Source: Candidatus Omnitrophota bacterium
GTDB lineage: Bacteria; Omnitrophota; Koll11; Zapsychrales; Aceulaceae
Length of the DNA: 13,899 bases
Assembly: GCA_029931885.1 (NCBI GenBank)
Contig: JAOZRJ010000012.1
Span: 1,404-15,302 of the forward strand
Reading direction: 5' to 3'
A program made the position numbers and the translations under genes. The notes beneath the pieces were generated by a model, which saw nothing but the letters and a program-made list of their open reading frames with translations, did not search any database and had not been told where the DNA came from. Every line of letters begins with the position of its first letter. Positions within the stretch are counted from its first letter, which is position 1. Below, one piece after another: positions 13,584 through 13,899 of the stretch.

Positions 13584-13899
13584 AAGATTATGTTCTTGAA
13601 TTAGCTGCTAAAGAGTCCGGGCTCAATGCCAAAATTAATACAATGCGTGAATATCTTCAGGCGTATGCTTTAAGGATTATGCACGATGAAGGTGTGTTTA
13701 GAACAACGGCATTTTTAGGGGGGACTGCGTTAAGATTTCTTTATGATCTTCCAAGGTTTTCTGAAGATTTGGATTTTTCTTTAGTCAACAAAAAGGAAAA
13801 AACATATCAGTTTATTGATTTGATTGTTAAATTAAAGCAAGAATTTGTTTTGTCGGGATATAGTGTTTCGGTAACATATAATGATAAAAAAACGGTTCA
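13580..13899 (+). CDS. AbiEii/AbiGii-family nucleotidyltransferase toxin, 3'-truncated by the window
   Basis: The first 106 codons are present. The nucleotidyltransferase signature is clear: FLGGTALRFLYDL (45-57) followed by RFSEDLDFSL (59-68), whose SEDLD aspartates (D63 and D65) are the metal ligands. AbiEii toxins of this fold are MNT-type; studied relatives transfer nucleotides to tRNA acceptor stems. A full member is near 250-310 aa, so most of the C-terminal domain lies beyond the window. The frame stays open to the edge with no sign of decay. The stop/start overlap with the antitoxin supports a genuine pair. Confidence 0.88.
   Translation, partial: MKDYVLELAAKESGLNAKINTMREYLQAYALRIMHDEGVFRTTAFLGGTALRFLYDLPRFSEDLDFSLVNKKEKTYQFIDLIVKLKQEFVLSGYSVSVTYNDKKTV

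Noticed and set aside
1..13899. tRNA, rRNA, insertion sequence or prophage genes
   Set aside because: No T-loop-like motifs, no transposase or integrase motifs, and no terminal repeats other than the edge fold-back were seen by eye.

Overview
The window is an AT-rich stretch of bacterial chromosome (roughly one third G+C by eye), densely packed with short intergenic gaps and several overlapping stop/start junctions. It encodes bacterial housekeeping genes (YbaB, GreA, RlmB, MetF), nucleotide-sugar and surface-glycan genes, a hybrid histidine-kinase phosphorelay, and a TMTC-like membrane glycosyltransferase with TPRs. This style fits an uncultured lineage with a Gram-negative-type surface, possibly Candidatus Omnitrophota. 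That placement rests on general resemblance only and is weak. Both ends look like contig or window edges: the first gene lacks its 5' part and the last is cut.

Layout. (1) 1-584: the 3' part of a YbaB/EbfC nucleoid protein, preceded by a suspicious perfect inverted repeat at the very edge, then a 77-aa protein of unknown function and a strong intrinsic terminator. (2) 614-5440: a probable seven-gene operon of greA, a WlbA/WbpB-like sugar-nucleotide oxidoreductase, a WlbB/WbpD-like N-acetyltransferase, a DPM-type GT2 glycosyltransferase, an unrecognised zinc-ribbon membrane protein, an rlmB-like 2'-O-methyltransferase and an HD-family protein whose HD doublet reads ND. (3) 5520-9698: a near-consensus promoter followed by a small two-helix membrane protein, a PAS domain frame-shifted from its histidine kinase/receiver partner, a separate HPt protein, and the GT-C/TPR membrane protein. 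(4) 9703-11270, minus strand: metF followed by a secreted Gln/Met-rich repeat protein, converging on block 3. (5) 11336-12804: rmlA and rmlC, divergent from metF, without rmlB or rmlD. (6) 12910-13899: an AbiEi/AbiEii-type (type IV) toxin-antitoxin pair with an inverted-repeat operator over its promoter, the toxin cut by the window end.

How the genes work together. Blocks 2 and 5 supply parts of two activated-sugar routes (a UDP-acetamido uronic acid-type sugar and dTDP-rhamnose-type sugars) and a glycosyltransferase, so surface polysaccharide or glycoprotein assembly is the main theme. The block 3 phosphorelay (PAS, HisKA, HATPase, REC, then HPt) has no output regulator in the window. The final receiver must be elsewhere. 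The five candidate promoters all carry a TGn extended -10, and two of them predict leaderless or nearly leaderless transcripts (metF and the AbiEi gene). The best candidates for something undescribed are the zinc-ribbon membrane protein, the ND-variant HD protein, the PAS/kinase split and the Gln/Met repeat protein.
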